From Flavobacteriaceae bacterium PS02334 (GTDB taxonomy: Bacteria; Bacteroidota; Bacteroidia; Flavobacteriales; Flavobacteriaceae), in contig JASCOH010000002.1 in the NCBI GenBank assembly GCA_029959295.1, forward strand, positions 517,997-581,996: a DNA stretch of 64,000 nt, read 5' to 3'. How positions within the stretch are numbered: position 1 is the stretch's first letter; each line of letters begins with the position of its first letter. Shown here one piece after another: positions 53,555 to 61,344 of this stretch. The position numbers and the translations under genes were made by a program. The notes beneath the pieces are model-generated. The model was not told the origin of the DNA and searched no databases. It saw nothing but the letters and a program-made list of their open reading frames with translations.

Positions 53555-56188
53555 ATGGCGAGAGGAATAAAAAAGATAAAATGGACAGGCAAGGAAGAAC
53601 ATTCTGTGATTGCTAATCTGTCTATTCCTAATAAGTTAGTCACAATTCATCCAAGCAAAGACGTGTTTTTTGAGGTAGGCGAGTGGTTTCCGCAAACGAC
53701 CAAAGCTGACAAAGAAAAACAAGTAACCTGGATGTGGTTTGACAAGGAAAAGGACGTCATTATGCTCCAAAAAACGCTTGGTCCGACTTATATTTATGGC
53801 GTTTTTATACCAAGAAAATTATGCGGTCCTTACACTTATTTCTTGGATGCGAGCATTACCGGAAAGCCAAATACTTCCAAAGAAATTGGACTGCAATTCA
53901 GGGGACACTGCAATCCGTTAGTTTCAAAAAGCAAATGGAGCACGACAAATGACGGCATCGATGTGAGGCAAAGCCAGGTATTTTCGTATGGAAATATTGT
54001 GCATCTGAATTTAGAAACGGAAGGTTTGAACGGAAGCTTGGTCACTATCGAAATTTACAATACGCAAGCCGGAGATGACCGATTGGTAGACACTTATCCG
54101 AAGGTAAAAATAATTGATGGAGAAGTAAATCTGCAAATAAAAAATACGTCTACATGGCGTGCAAAATTGCGTCTCGGTGTAGGAACTGAGAAGTTTTATG
54201 TAAAAGTTATTGCCAACGGAAATTATGTTTTAGATTCGAATAAAGACAGCGAACATGCACGTTTCTTAAGAATCAAAAATGAAGAAATTGCCCGCCATCC
54301 GGAACCTCCAGTAAATAATACGCCGGTAAAAGTTGGGGAATTAGAGTTGAAGCCAGAGCGATATGATCCTTGTAAATTTGAGGAAGTCTCGATTACGGAA
54401 ACTAAAAAGCAGGATATTTTTAAGAAAGGAATGAAGCTCATAAACATCGAGCATCCGAAGGAAGATATTACAAAAACCATTTTTTTCGATTTCGACAGCC
54501 ATGTGATCAATGCAGACGGAAACAAAAAATTAAGCAATGTTTTGGGATTTTTGCTAGAACACGAATATTCAAAAATTTACATCGACGGATATGCCTGCGT
54601 GATCGGAAAAGAGAAATATAACAAAAGCCTTTCGCAGAAAAGAAGCGATATCGTAAAGAAATTCTTTGTCGATGGAAAATTAGATCCGCAGAGAATCATA
54701 TCGAGCGGAAAAGGCGAAATAAACGCTACAGACGATAAAAAAGCGGGCGACAATATCAAATACAAAGATGAAAAACAATACATGGAAGCAAGAAGAGTTG
54801 ATGTCTCTTTTAAATTCTATGGACATGATGCTCAAACAATTATTTATGAAACGGTTGCTTCAAGCGAAGATAAAAATGTTGTTTTAGACATCACTGATTA
54901 TCAAACGAAAGCCTGTTTCAAGGAAAAAAACAAGCATCAGAAAAAGATCAGGGTGACTTCTACAGAATTCAGCAAGCCTATTGAAAAAGAAGGCCTTTCA
55001 GTGTCGATTCCCATTCGTTCTAGTCTTTCAAAAGCCAATCCGGCGCCGATTCAATACATTTGGCCAACATGGAATATGCTTGATTTTGCTTCTGGAAAAC
55101 AGCTGAGTTCGGCTAATTTGTATAATATTTATTTCAATTCTTGCAGGTATTATTCCAATCCAGGAAATGCCACGGTGAGAATTCACGCTTTTCCTGACAT
55201 CAAATGGGAGCTTGCTTTTGAACTGCAAATTAATGTAGAAAACTACTCGCACACGAACATGCCTGCGCAGATGAGCATTTTTGCAGAACACCAAAAAAAG
55301 GCTAGGGAAGCAGGTTATAAAAACTGGCTGATGAATAAAAACGGCGAAGTTCCGATAAAAATCGGATTGGGAATAAAAGCCGAATGGAACGAAGGAAAGC
55401 AGAAAGTTGGCGTCAATAAAGATTTTGAATCAAAAATTGAAGCCACGGCAAAAATACTTTCCAAAACCGTAGAAATTGCCCAAAACGCAATCAATGTTTG
55501 CCGTGGCGTGATGAAAGCAACAAGCATTCCGGTTAGTTTTGGCGTTGAATATCCAAAATTTGAAGTTGTCGGATCTTGGTATTTGAAAAAAGAAGAAGGC
55601 AGTTTGAGAATAGCCGTAGTCGGCGAAGTAAATTTTGCGGCCAAACCTTTAATAGGAGTAAATACTACGATCGATTTAATTGCTGCGGCTGTCGCAGTAG
55701 TTTCTTATGGAACAACAGGAAGTCCTGCAATTGCTAAGATTGTTGACAAAATTAGAAGCTACGGAAAAGTCGTCGGAGCTGAAATTTCTGCAGAAGCAAA
55801 ATTTTCGGGAGAACTTGAAGTGATGCTGGAAGCCTTGAAAATCAACAGCATTACAGGAATTACGGGCGGAAGCGTGACAATTGGCGGGAAAATGGGCATC
55901 AAGATAAAAATCAAAGTCGCCGCAGGAAATGACTTGAATATAAAACAGTTAGAAATCAAATTTAAATTTACTGCAGAAGCCACGGCGAATGCCTATTTCG
56001 GTGGAGATTTAAAAATTGATTCTGATGATAAAGGTATTTTCATTGAACCGACACTCAAATTTTCAGGTGTAAAAGTTTCGCTTGATATCAAGATGGAAGT
56101 AGGCTGGTTTACCCGAAGTTTCTCTGTTTCAGACGATATTCTGCCTGAAGATAAAATTCCTTTAAAGAAAAGATACATTAACAAATAG
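53555..56188 (+). CDS. 877-residue OmpA-domain protein, candidate T6SS effector
   Basis: No signal peptide, so export through the T6SS is likely. Residues 1-290 are beta-rich with unknown repeats (ITWTG..., QFRGHCNPLVSKSKW). Residues about 305-400 form an OmpA-like domain (IFFDFDSHVINADGNKKLSN, SLSQKRSDIVKKFFVDGKLD, SSGKGE). The usual GHTD turn reads DGYACVIG, so the Asp that binds peptidoglycan is missing, while the Arg of LSQKR is kept. Residues about 600-877 combine a hydrophobic helical segment (TTIDLIAAAVAVVSYGTTGS) with amphipathic strands (GKMGIKIKIKVAAGNDLNIK), possibly membrane-active. The toxic activity is not known. Confidence 0.75.
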   Translation: MARGIKKIKWTGKEEHSVIANLSIPNKLVTIHPSKDVFFEVGEWFPQTTKADKEKQVTWMWFDKEKDVIMLQKTLGPTYIYGVFIPRKLCGPYTYFLDASITGKPNTSKEIGLQFRGHCNPLVSKSKWSTTNDGIDVRQSQVFSYGNIVHLNLETEGLNGSLVTIEIYNTQAGDDRLVDTYPKVKIIDGEVNLQIKNTSTWRAKLRLGVGTEKFYVKVIANGNYVLDSNKDSEHARFLRIKNEEIARHPEPPVNNTPVKVGELELKPERYDPCKFEEVSITETKKQDIFKKGMKLINIEHPKEDITKTIFFDFDSHVINADGNKKLSNVLGFLLEHEYSKIYIDGYACVIGKEKYNKSLSQKRSDIVKKFFVDGKLDPQRIISSGKGEINATDDKKAGDNIKYKDEKQYMEARRVDVSFKFYGHDAQTIIYETVASSEDKNVVLDITDYQTKACFKEKNKHQKKIRVTSTEFSKPIEKEGLSVSIPIRSSLSKANPAPIQYIWPTWNMLDFASGKQLSSANLYNIYFNSCRYYSNPGNATVRIHAFPDIKWELAFELQINVENYSHTNMPAQMSIFAEHQKKAREAGYKNWLMNKNGEVPIKIGLGIKAEWNEGKQKVGVNKDFESKIEATAKILSKTVEIAQNAINVCRGVMKATSIPVSFGVEYPKFEVVGSWYLKKEEGSLRIAVVGEVNFAAKPLIGVNTTIDLIAAAVAVVSYGTTGSPAIAKIVDKIRSYGKVVGAEISAEAKFSGELEVMLEALKINSITGITGGSVTIGGKMGIKIKIKVAAGNDLNIKQLEIKFKFTAEATANAYFGGDLKIDSDDKGIFIEPTLKFSGVKVSLDIKMEVGWFTRSFSVSDDILPEDKIPLKKRYINK

Positions 56189-56210
56189 CCAAAAAAAAGA
56201 AAAACTGACC

Positions 56211-57029
56211 ATGGAAAAAAAGAAATTTAAGCGTCCTTATTATTATGTTTATCCTACGATTAATTCAGGCGGCGTTGTTTATGTGAACGATGTTCCTGTC
56301 ATGTCAAATATTGGAGAAAAGTCTAAAACCGGAATGATTTCTGGCCAAATGCCGATCAATCACGTTTTATTGCAAAGCGGAAAATATGATGTCGTTGGCA
56401 AAATGTTTCCGCGCTCAGGCGAAAAAGCGATTACTGAAAAAGAAAGCTTTATGATTGATTTAGAGATGTTTGATGCTGGCTTAAATTGGAAAGAAACCGA
56501 CCATGAATTCAGTCCGTCGATTGAAACGCCTTGGCATGGCTTGAGCGAAAATATTGAATATCCGGCTTTTGAAATTGCGACAAAAATTGAAGTCGAGCTT
56601 CCGTTTGTGCTAGACGGCTGGCAAAATTCGGTAGATTTGAGAGAAGTAAAAGACATTTGGCAAACCACAATTCTTTATTTTAGAAAACTGTATGACATTT
56701 TAAGGAATCACGATGCCCAAAAGTTTTTAGAATTATCGGCTGAAAAAGAGAAATTGCAAGCAACAGCTTTTTATTATGATGAAGCAAAAAGAGAAGGAAT
56801 CAGGCAAAGCATCATCGGACTTTTTGCGGAAAATTTAGAAGTAATGCCTTTAGATGAATCAAAATTAAAATTAGAATTCTGGGGTTATGGAAGATTGGTA
56901 ACTTTAACCAGAATCGATGGAAGCGCGGCATTGCAATTTTTAAGTCCTAATCCTGAAACCCAGAGCAACGTTGAGCTAGAAGTAAAATTACACATGAAAA
57001 AAGAAAACGAAGAATTATGTATCATATAA
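56211..57029 (+). CDS. Unknown cytosolic protein after the OmpA-domain gene, possible immunity or chaperone
   Basis: A 272-residue protein (MEKKKFKRPYYYVYPTINSG) with no signal peptide or membrane segment. The N-terminal 110 residues are beta-rich, the middle (about 140-215) is helical (DIWQTTILYFRKLYDILRNH), and the end returns to strands. I do not recognise a family. It begins 22 bases after the candidate effector, and its stop overlaps the next lipoprotein gene by 13 bases. A soluble product directly after a cargo gene suits a chaperone or a cytosolic immunity protein; this is inference. Confidence 0.6.
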   Translation: MEKKKFKRPYYYVYPTINSGGVVYVNDVPVMSNIGEKSKTGMISGQMPINHVLLQSGKYDVVGKMFPRSGEKAITEKESFMIDLEMFDAGLNWKETDHEFSPSIETPWHGLSENIEYPAFEIATKIEVELPFVLDGWQNSVDLREVKDIWQTTILYFRKLYDILRNHDAQKFLELSAEKEKLQATAFYYDEAKREGIRQSIIGLFAENLEVMPLDESKLKLEFWGYGRLVTLTRIDGSAALQFLSPNPETQSNVELEVKLHMKKENEELCII

Positions 57030-57571
57030 AATTTAAAAGCTTTTTTGCAATCGCAATGATGATTGTTTTTACCGCCAGTTGCCAAGAAAAAGCGAACGAT
57101 AGATTTTCGGCTGCAGAAAAATCAGCAATTTTAGATACCATCAAATCTAGGATGAAAGTAGAAGTGGAAGACGAGGTCGAAAGCGATAAAATGCCGACAG
57201 ATGTTTTGTTTCTTTCCAGCGCATTTCTTTTGGATAAAGCTACTGCAGAAAAAAATGAAAAAGAGGGCTGGGTAGAAAATAAAGATGGCGAATTGGAAGA
57301 TTTGATTCAAGTAGAAATCTTAGATTATTCATTAAAAACAGAGAAAAACGAAACAATTTCTTTGGATAAAAAGCAAATTTCGATTATGAAATCACCCTTT
57401 TTTGATGAAGGAAATAAGACTTACAGCTACTTTTCAATTAGTATTCCTACAGATAAAAAGTATGCGAAATTAACTGGTAAAATTAAGATTTTGCTTAAAA
57501 TCGACGATGCAAATAAGAGAGAAATAGACCTTCCTGTGAATCTAAATATTGAAGATTTCTTTAATAAATAG
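57017..57571 (+). CDS. Lipoprotein of unknown function, candidate immunity protein
   Basis: A 184-residue lipoprotein (signal FFAIAMMIVFTASC, lipobox TASC near residue 23). The mature part has an acidic stretch (VEVEDEVESDKMPTD) and ends in regular strands (KLTGKIKILLKIDDANKREI). No family is recognised. It overlaps the preceding gene by 13 bases and lies three bases before the next, so it belongs to the island. An envelope-located immunity protein for one of the effectors is possible. Confidence 0.6.
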   Translation: MYHIKFKSFFAIAMMIVFTASCQEKANDRFSAAEKSAILDTIKSRMKVEVEDEVESDKMPTDVLFLSSAFLLDKATAEKNEKEGWVENKDGELEDLIQVEILDYSLKTEKNETISLDKKQISIMKSPFFDEGNKTYSYFSISIPTDKKYAKLTGKIKILLKIDDANKREIDLPVNLNIEDFFNK

Positions 57572-57574
57572 TTT

Positions 57575-58324
57575 ATGCCCAAAGCTTTGATGATTACCAA
57601 TACGGGATATTTAGCGCTTGCTGTGCTGTTGATTTCCGTATTTTTTACTTTTAAAATTTCAAAAAGGCTCAAAGATTCTGGCTGTCTTTCTATTGGATTT
57701 ACTTTTGTTCTGTTTTTGAGCACCATAGCTATTTTTATTTCTACCACTTATATGTCGTTGAGTTCTTCCTATATTTATTGGAACGGCGACAAATATTCGG
57801 CAAAAATCATAAGCTATAAAACCTACGAAGAAAAATATAAAGATTCTGACAATCGCTCGCGGACAAGAACGATGCACATTCCGCTATTTGAATTTAAAGA
57901 TAAGCACGGAAAACAGATCAAATTAGAATCTTCAACACATTCTGGAGAAGTGCCCAATGTAGGGGAAAACGTGAGTATTTCTTATCTAGAAGGTGGCGAA
58001 AATGTTCTTGAAAACACCTTCGGAACTTACTTTTTAATCGTAATTGCCTTTGTCTTTGCAATCATTTTTGGCTTTCTCACGACCGCTTTAATCAGTTATT
58101 CCTTCGGAAATGCAATGACAAGGTTCAAAGACATCTTTGCAATGGCTTTTTTAGCGGGATTGCCAATAAGCATGATTTTATTATTCTTTGGATTAGTTTA
58201 CGGAGTTTATAATCATATAGTTAACGATGTGAAAATGCCAATTTGGGCGCTATTTTTCGCATCTTTTTTCATGCTATCTATTTTAGGAATCTTCTATGCT
58301 TTATATGTAAGAAAAAACGAATAG
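57575..58324 (+). CDS. DUF3592-like membrane protein
   Basis: A 249-residue integral membrane protein. Two N-terminal helices (about 10-30 and 42-65) flank a soluble domain of about 90 residues (VQKRKSY-type beta segment: SAKIISYKTYEEKYKDSDNR, HIPLFEFKDKHGKQIKLESS, VSISYLEGGENV), and three more helices follow from about 150. The central domain has the pattern of DUF3592, in which an extracytoplasmic beta-domain sits between helices. Function unknown. It is the last gene of the T6SS island and could protect the membrane against the lipase. Confidence 0.65.
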   Translation: MPKALMITNTGYLALAVLLISVFFTFKISKRLKDSGCLSIGFTFVLFLSTIAIFISTTYMSLSSSYIYWNGDKYSAKIISYKTYEEKYKDSDNRSRTRTMHIPLFEFKDKHGKQIKLESSTHSGEVPNVGENVSISYLEGGENVLENTFGTYFLIVIAFVFAIIFGFLTTALISYSFGNAMTRFKDIFAMAFLAGLPISMILLFFGLVYGVYNHIVNDVKMPIWALFFASFFMLSILGIFYALYVRKNE

Positions 58325-58384
58325 TTCTCTAAATCAAAATCTTAAAATTTTTATAATTTTTTTTCTCAAAAACAAAAATATAAT

Positions 58385-58414
58385 TTGTTTTTTGTAAGCA
58401 AAACTCTATCTTTG
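58385..58414 (+). promoter_or_regulatory. Promoter of the 58485-61212 operon
   Basis: TTG at 58385-58387, a 19-base spacer and TATCTTTG at 58407-58414 match the Bacteroidota -33/-7 consensus. The start codon lies 70 bases downstream, so this operon is separate from the T6SS island. Confidence 0.75.
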
Positions 58415-58484
58415 ATATGTACGAAAACGATTACTAGCCACCAATTTTATTCGTTTTTTTTAATAACCTACAAAATCTTAAATT

Positions 58485-59135
58485 ATGACTTTAGATCAAA
58501 TTCGTGAAAGTATCGGTAGATGGAACGCATTGCGCGATCAAAAAGATGCGGATAAATTAAATGCACTTTTTGCCGATGGAAACAGTTTTTATTATCAAAG
58601 AAATGTTCTGGGAGAAGAAGAAGAAGGAGGAGGAGCTTCTAGAAGCGCTTACATTCATGTTTATCCTGGAGTGACTGACAACAAACTTATGCTTTTTATA
58701 ATCTCTGCCAACAGAGATAATGAACTGCAAGATTTATCTTCAGAAGGTATTTTGCCTTACATCACTGTCAGCCCTTTGCTTGAGCCGTCAAATTTGGGTT
58801 CTGAAATTCCAGAACAAGAAGCTCTGTTGAGAATCGAAGCTTGGGAAAAGGACCATGTAACCTGGATTGAAAATCAAGTAGATACTAAAGAAAATATTTT
58901 CCAAGCTTTCGCAATTCCTTCTGGAGACGTGGAATTAGGGCGCAAATTAAAAATATTTTTTGCCTTGAAACTAAATGCCGCCAATGTTGCTACTGCAGAT
59001 TTGGTTGTCTATGAAAAATCTGATGATGGAGGATTGACGCCAAATCGTTATTATGACATGGCTCGTCCGGTGCCGCCTTTCCGTCCTGATGGAGGTTTGC
59101 AGCAATCAGATTTTTATCTGCTGTCAATTTCATAA
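58485..59135 (+). CDS. Unknown cytosolic protein heading the kinase operon
   Basis: A 216-residue protein (MTLDQIRESIGRWNALRDQK) with no signal peptide. The first 35 residues are helical; the rest is mixed, with a flexible acidic/glycine loop (EEEEGGGASRS, 48-58), then YIHVYPGVTDNKLMLFIISA and a proline-rich end (YDMARPVPPFRPDGGLQQSD). I do not recognise a family. The next gene begins three bases after its stop, so it is co-expressed with the membrane protein and two-component system and may be the input partner of that system. Confidence 0.65.
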   Translation: MTLDQIRESIGRWNALRDQKDADKLNALFADGNSFYYQRNVLGEEEEGGGASRSAYIHVYPGVTDNKLMLFIISANRDNELQDLSSEGILPYITVSPLLEPSNLGSEIPEQEALLRIEAWEKDHVTWIENQVDTKENIFQAFAIPSGDVELGRKLKIFFALKLNAANVATADLVVYEKSDDGGLTPNRYYDMARPVPPFRPDGGLQQSDFYLLSIS

Positions 59136-59138
59136 TAT

Positions 59139-59798
59139 ATGGATTTCTACGATTTAGTAAATTTCTGTACTTACTTTTCTCCGATAGTTGTTTTGGGAGG
59201 AGTAGGTATAGGAATTTATTATTTTAAAAGATTGGATATCCTGCGAAAAATAGTGACATTTTATCTGCTGGCCATGTTTGCAGTCGATGTTTTATCACGC
59301 ATTATAGGAAGAATCTATGAAAACAATCTGTTTTTTATTCCCATCTGGGGCTTTTTAGAACTTTTTATATTTTCTTTATTGTATTATTTTTTAGGAATTA
59401 AAGATACAGCCGGAAAAAAAATCTCATTGATCATAATAATTGCTGCTGCATTTTTATTTACGATTTGGGAAATCAATAAAGTCTGCAACGCGCCAATTGA
59501 AGAATTTCAATCTTATTCAAAAGTGATTTCCACGCTTTTGCTTGTTTTACTTTCCCTCGGATTTTTCTTAGAGAATATTTTGAAGAAAAAAGATATTTCG
59601 TCAGACCTTTTTCTCTTAAATTCAGGAATTCTTATCTATTATTCCCTTACACTTATCATTTTCTTGCCAATTGACTTCCTAATTCAGGATAATACAGGAC
59701 TAAAATTTTATTTCTGGTTTGCGAATATTATCTTTATGCTTGTATTTTATATCTTTTTAATTCTGTCAATATGGAGAAATGGGAAAACTCAGGAATGA
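59139..59798 (+). CDS. Polytopic membrane protein, candidate sensor partner of the kinase
   Basis: A 219-residue protein with about seven hydrophobic helices (near 14-30, 40-55, 66-88, 98-113, 130-148, 155-178, 190-213) separated by short loops. No enzyme or transporter motif is seen. Its 3' end overlaps the histidine kinase start by 28 bases, so the two proteins are made together. The kinase itself has only one helix and no sensor domain. A separate membrane protein that senses the signal, or anchors the kinase, is therefore a reasonable inference. Confidence 0.7.
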   Translation: MDFYDLVNFCTYFSPIVVLGGVGIGIYYFKRLDILRKIVTFYLLAMFAVDVLSRIIGRIYENNLFFIPIWGFLELFIFSLLYYFLGIKDTAGKKISLIIIIAAAFLFTIWEINKVCNAPIEEFQSYSKVISTLLLVLLSLGFFLENILKKKDISSDLFLLNSGILIYYSLTLIIFLPIDFLIQDNTGLKFYFWFANIIFMLVFYIFLILSIWRNGKTQE

Positions 59799-60541
59799 TT
59801 GCACAAGGAATATGGATAATTCTCATATTCGTCTTCATTTTGGCTTTTTCAATCGTGCTGCTCGTTCGTGAAAATTTTCAAAGAATAACAAGGGTAAAAC
59901 TTGAAGAAGAAAAAGTAAAGCTTGAACACCAGCAAAAATTACTAGAAACCAATATTTTAGTACAGGAAAGAGAAAGAACCAGAATCGCCGCCGACATTCA
60001 TGACATTCTCATCGGAAAACTGACCGTTTTAAAGATCAAAAACGAAATTGCATACGATCAAAAAGAAACCGACGAGCTGATAAAAGACAGCATCGCAGTG
60101 GCCCGAAGGATTTCGCACGACTTGAGCCTTCCGATGTTGCAATACACTGACTTAGACCAATTGATCTCAGAATTAATCAAGCCTTGGAAAATCGTTTTCA
60201 ATATAAATTTGAAGCGCGATAATCGATCAAAATCATTATTTTCTGACAATGTAAAAATTCAGCTGACCCGAATTTTGCAAGAATTGATTATGAACATAGT
60301 CAAACATGCAGAAGCAACTACAATTGACATTCAGTTAAGACATACAGATAAATGGCTCTTTTTATTTATAAAAGACAACGGAAAAGGCTTTGACATGCAG
60401 GAAAATTCTAAAGGACTTGGCTTAAAAAACATAGAATTTAGAATGCAATATATCAAAGGAAAATACAAACAAAAATCAAAAAAGGGGAGAGGAACATCTT
60501 ACCTTTTTACCCTCAATCAATCTGAATTTGGAGAAATATGA
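59771..60541 (+). CDS. NarL-type sensor histidine kinase
   Basis: A 256-residue kinase. One membrane helix (about 10-30), a coiled coil (LEEEKVKLEHQQKLLETNIL), then the HisKA_3-like H-box TRIAADIHDILIGKL with His77. The HATPase_c domain shows ELIMNIVKHAEA (N box), IKDNGKGFD (G1) and GLGLKNIEFRMQYIKGKYKQ (G2). There is no extracytoplasmic sensor domain, so the signal must come through a partner. The stop overlaps the start of the response regulator by four bases. It phosphorylates that regulator. Confidence 0.93.
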   Translation: MEKWENSGMIAQGIWIILIFVFILAFSIVLLVRENFQRITRVKLEEEKVKLEHQQKLLETNILVQERERTRIAADIHDILIGKLTVLKIKNEIAYDQKETDELIKDSIAVARRISHDLSLPMLQYTDLDQLISELIKPWKIVFNINLKRDNRSKSLFSDNVKIQLTRILQELIMNIVKHAEATTIDIQLRHTDKWLFLFIKDNGKGFDMQENSKGLGLKNIEFRMQYIKGKYKQKSKKGRGTSYLFTLNQSEFGEI

Positions 60542-61212
60542 GCAATATAAACGTAGCAATAGTTGATGATGATTCATTAATTGTAAACCTTTTGCAAAGT
60601 TTCATCAGCGGTCAAGAATCGATTGACGTGATTCTAACTGCACAAGGCGGAAAAGAATTTTTAGGTTTATTACAAAATACAGACAAAATTCCAGACATAC
60701 TTTTGCTAGACATGAAAATGCAAGGCATGGACGGAATCGAAGTCTCGCAATATTTAAAGACACATTATCCTTCCATAAAAGTAATCGTCATTTCGTCGCA
60801 TTACCAGCTTTCCTTCTTGGGATTTATGCTAAAAACTGGAGTTGCCGCATTTTTACCAAAAGGCGTTTCTCCAAATGAATTAGTGCAAATCATAAGAATT
60901 GTCAACGAAAAAGGCTTCTATTTCATGGAAGACCAAATGGATGTCATCAGAGAACATTTGTCAATTAAATCTCCAAAACATATTTTAGAACAGGGAAACG
61001 TACTATCAAATCGTGAAATTGATGTGCTTCGGCTTCTCTGCAAGCAAAAAACAGCTAAAGAAATTGGCGAATTGCTCTTTATAACACAAAGAACCGTGGA
61101 AGGCCACAAGAATAATCTCTTCGTAAAAACAGGCGCTAAAAACATTGCAGGATTGGTAATCTATTCAATCCAGCACAATATTATCAGGATAGAAGATCTG
61201 CCTGCGATTTAA
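60538..61212 (+). CDS. LuxR/NarL-family response regulator
   Basis: A 224-residue regulator. The receiver domain (1-125) has the acidic pair in AIVDDDSLI, the phosphoacceptor Asp58 in LLLDMKMQGMDG, the Thr/Ser switch in VISSHYQ and the conserved Lys in FLPKGVSPNEL. The C-terminal LuxR helix-turn-helix covers about 155-215 (LSNREIDVLRLLCKQKTAKE, FITQRTVEGHKNNLFVKTGA). It is activated by the preceding kinase and binds DNA as a dimer. Its targets are unknown; the operon promoter itself and the neighbouring T6SS island or adhesin gene are candidates. Confidence 0.95.
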   Translation: MSNINVAIVDDDSLIVNLLQSFISGQESIDVILTAQGGKEFLGLLQNTDKIPDILLLDMKMQGMDGIEVSQYLKTHYPSIKVIVISSHYQLSFLGFMLKTGVAAFLPKGVSPNELVQIIRIVNEKGFYFMEDQMDVIREHLSIKSPKHILEQGNVLSNREIDVLRLLCKQKTAKEIGELLFITQRTVEGHKNNLFVKTGAKNIAGLVIYSIQHNIIRIEDLPAI

Positions 61213-61236
61213 ATATTTTTAGAGTTTCTATAAATT

Positions 61237-61280
61237 AAAAAACACTGCTTACATCATGAGATGAAAGCAGTGTTTTTTTT
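61237..61280 (+). terminator. Intrinsic terminator of the two-component operon
   Basis: AACACTGCTT-CATC pairs with GATG-AAGCAGTGTT (one mismatch pair), followed by a run of eight T. Confidence 0.9.
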
Positions 61281-61294
61281 ATTGTTTTTTTTAA

Positions 61295-61344
61295 GAAAAA
61301 TAACTGCTGATGCTTATTATTAAAGCACCAGCAGTATTTTATTT
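61295..61344 (-). terminator. Intrinsic terminator of the SprB-repeat gene
   Basis: ACTGCTG-TGCTT (61303-61315) and AAGCA-CAGCAGT (61323-61335) pair with one mismatch. On the minus strand a T-rich tract follows. It lies just after the stop at 61345, back to back with the terminator of the convergent operon. Confidence 0.8.

Noticed and set aside
46940-58324. A complete type VI secretion system or a prophage
   Set aside because: No sheath, tube, baseplate, ATPase, integrase, capsid or lysis genes are present. Only spike, cargo-like and unknown genes are seen.
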